Positions 62,334 to 64,000 of a stretch of DNA of 64,000 nt are shown here, one piece after another. Numbering within the stretch: position 1 is the first letter of the stretch; every line of letters begins with the position of its first letter. Both the position numbers and the translations under genes were made by a program. This DNA comes from Rhynchopus sp. YZ270_cl-10 (Eukaryota > Euglenozoa > Diplonemea > Diplonemida > Diplonemidae), in contig OZ037890.1 in assembly GCA_964035575.1 (NCBI GenBank), forward strand, positions 62,001 to 126,000. Direction: 5' to 3'. The notes below the pieces were generated by a model that did not search any database, was not told the origin of the DNA, and was given only the letters and a program-made list of their open reading frames with translations.

Positions 62334-62827
62334 TGGGGTCAGGATGTGTTCTAGTCGAGGTGCAACTCTCGGAAACGCTGCTGCTCCTGCTGTTGTGTTG
62401 CACGGTCTTTGTTGTGTTTCGTTTAAAATCTGGGTGCAATGTGAGTGAGAGAAACTAAAAAGGGCGCGTGGGGTGGAGTGAGGAATATGCACACAACACC
62501 ACAGCGGGGTGGGGTGGTGCGACTGGGGAAATATCGAAAGTACTGGTCTTCACGCAGCAGCACGTACCAACAGAGAGTACCAGTCACGTGTCGGATAAAG
62601 TGAGAGTCGAGAGGAGGGTCCGGTGTGCCCCTGGCTATAGGAAAACCTAAAGATGGATGGTGGATAAACTGCTGGCGGTGCACTCTTGGTGACGAAGGGT
62701 CAGAGCGGATACTTCAGGGGGTGCTGATACGGCACATTAACCGGGAGGCAAGGAGTCGTATCTTATTTCTCCAAACGGTGCGGGTCCCGACGTGAAGGTG
62801 CAAAGTGTGTGCGGATGTGCAAAACAC

Positions 62828-62944
62828 ACGACAGTGAAGTAAATGACATGACATGTGCCTTTACATGAAAAATGACACGTCTTTACGTGTAAAAAAAGTT
62901 ACATGTAAAAAGCACCTGTCATGTCATTTACTTCATCGTCGTGC
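62828..62944. mobile_element. Small TIR element related to M1
   Basis: CACGACAGTGAAGTAAATGA on the left is matched by the complement of TCATTTACTTCATCGTCGTG on the right, followed inward by ATGACATG and TTTACATG arms. The outermost CACGAC and the TGACA words are shared with M1, suggesting one superfamily. Its centre contains a second hairpin (GACACGT...ACGTGT). Confidence 0.6.
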
Positions 62945-62966
62945 AACGGTGGGGTGGGAGCAGTTT

Positions 62967-64000
62967 TTATATTTTTAATGCTGGTTTTTACACCAGCAGC
63001 TGGAAGCCCCAGGTATTCCCCCCTCTTCCACACCTGCCCACCCGCATTTTTCCTCGCGTGATGAGCAAACACCCCACAAAGGACAGAGCGAGGGGGCACA
63101 TGGGACAATAGAGAGGGGAATGGGGAGAGGGGGCAACCATGTTTCAGGAAAAGAGCAACAAGAAAAACGGAAAAATATGGAAACAAAACAATGACAATGT
63201 TTCGCGAAAGGTGTCGCTTATCGGTGGTTCGGGCGCACATAGGTGTGGTAACATAACATTCTTTCTTCTTGGAAAACCACAACGTGAATGCACGCACCGA
63301 TGTGATAAAAAAAACAGACACATATTGCAAAAACAGAGCCATCATTAGCGATAAGAAAACAGAGTGCTTCTTGGAGTGAGCCCCGAACCAGAAGAAAGGC
63401 TGCCGTGATGAGAACCTTCTCCCCGTTGTGTCGAGAGCTCACTAATGAACGCTACTGCAAGGAATGCTGTACACTATAGCGCACGGAGTGCATTGACAGT
63501 GCAAAACAGACAATCCAAGCAGGAAGAAAAGAAAAGGGTGTCCTGCAGCAAAGTGAACAAGAACTTTCATAATAATAAAAATAAAATCAGTTGGCAAAAA
63601 AGTTGAAAAGGAAAAGAAAATAAAACTGTCTTGTGTGTGTGGGGAAGAGGGTGAGAGGCATCTTCCACCACAGAAAGACAAGAAACGAGGGAAGCATGTG
63701 GGATGTATAAAAAGCGCGTTATGTTTATGCGAAGTCTTGTGACGCAGAGGAGGACCTGTCTCTCCTCTCCCTCTCTAACCCACCCTGTGCAGGCGGGTAG
63801 AGATGCTCGCTTAGAGAGAGAGGCCCTCCTGTTCTCTGCAGAAGTGTGGTTGTCCTTCCCTAAAGGCTGGCACACACGCACACACCAGGATGGCAACACT
63901 TGAACGAACAAGGTCTGCCTGCCTGCCAGTGTGGGGTGTGTTGTTACATGTTGCGCGTGTCGAATCATAAAAATAAAATAAAAGTGAAAACGTAGTAAGC
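62967..64000 (+). repeat. Long direct repeat, copy B (runs off the window)
   Basis: Same sequence as copy A with small insertions (near 63243 and 63861). It is still matching at base 64000, so its full length is unknown. Confidence 0.8.

Larger units (their letters stand above)
62334..64000. other. Right-edge spacer
   Basis: It is the 5' flank of the astacin gene, a small TIR element, then copy B of the long direct repeat to the window edge. No coding frame. Confidence 0.6.

Noticed and set aside
62334-62492. Upstream extension of the astacin frame
   Set aside because: It opens with GTG, and the signal peptide begins at the ATG at 62333.
57272-64000. The two 1-kb direct repeats as LTRs of a retroelement
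   Set aside because: What lies between is an intact host-type astacin gene, with no polymerase, capsid or primer-site signs; tandem duplication is simpler.

Overview
The window is nuclear DNA of a unicellular eukaryote that I cannot place in a lineage. Spliceosomal introns are GT-AG, mostly 41-103 nt, with GTATG or GTAAG donors. Eukaryote-only proteins are present: Y14/RBM8A of the exon junction complex, TMA16, nucleotide-sugar and amino-acid transporters, an actin-related protein and a SARAF-like membrane protein. Coding DNA is GC-rich; the spacers are full of A and T runs. I found no rRNA, tRNA or CRISPR array.

Layout: all 19 well-supported genes lie on the minus strand, over more than 60 kb. 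The only plus-strand candidate is a Gly/Pro-rich tail with a membrane segment at the left edge, which would converge on the cluster. From left to right: a PepT-type tripeptidase (0.5-1.7 kb); three paralogues of an unrecognised membrane-anchored family of about 750 residues (1.9-4.1, 8.3-10.6, 14.5-16.8 kb); a UBA-domain protein with one 41-nt intron; two tandem M1 aminopeptidases with identical exon layout (19.7-22.5 and 25.3-28.0 kb); an actin-related protein; a gene-free stretch of about 5 kb; an AAAP transporter with four exons; a coiled-coil/zinc-finger protein; an SLC35A-like transporter; a SARAF-like protein; a TPMT-family methyltransferase; a type I membrane glycoprotein; a helical-repeat protein with a mitochondrial-type presequence; Y14; a membrane-anchored methyltransferase-like protein; TMA16; and a secreted astacin with three near-identical PA14 domains.

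The spacers hold at least six families of short repeats, many able to fold as hairpins, and every copy I found has the same orientation relative to the genes. They also hold several small terminal-inverted-repeat elements. One of these (11.78-12.83 kb) sits inside another (11.73-13.06 kb), and a second copy of the host element at 54.6 kb preserves the empty target site. The two introns longer than 300 nt both carry such repeats. A direct repeat of about 1 kb flanks the astacin gene, which suggests tandem duplication of that locus beyond the right edge.

Functional themes are peptide breakdown (PepT, two M1 aminopeptidases, astacin) and the secretory or surface system (transporters, the membrane-anchored family, glycoproteins). 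I see no operon-like pathway. One-strand gene order, together with pyrimidine-AG sites just upstream of many start codons, makes directional transcription with leader trans-splicing a reasonable hypothesis, which RNA data must decide.
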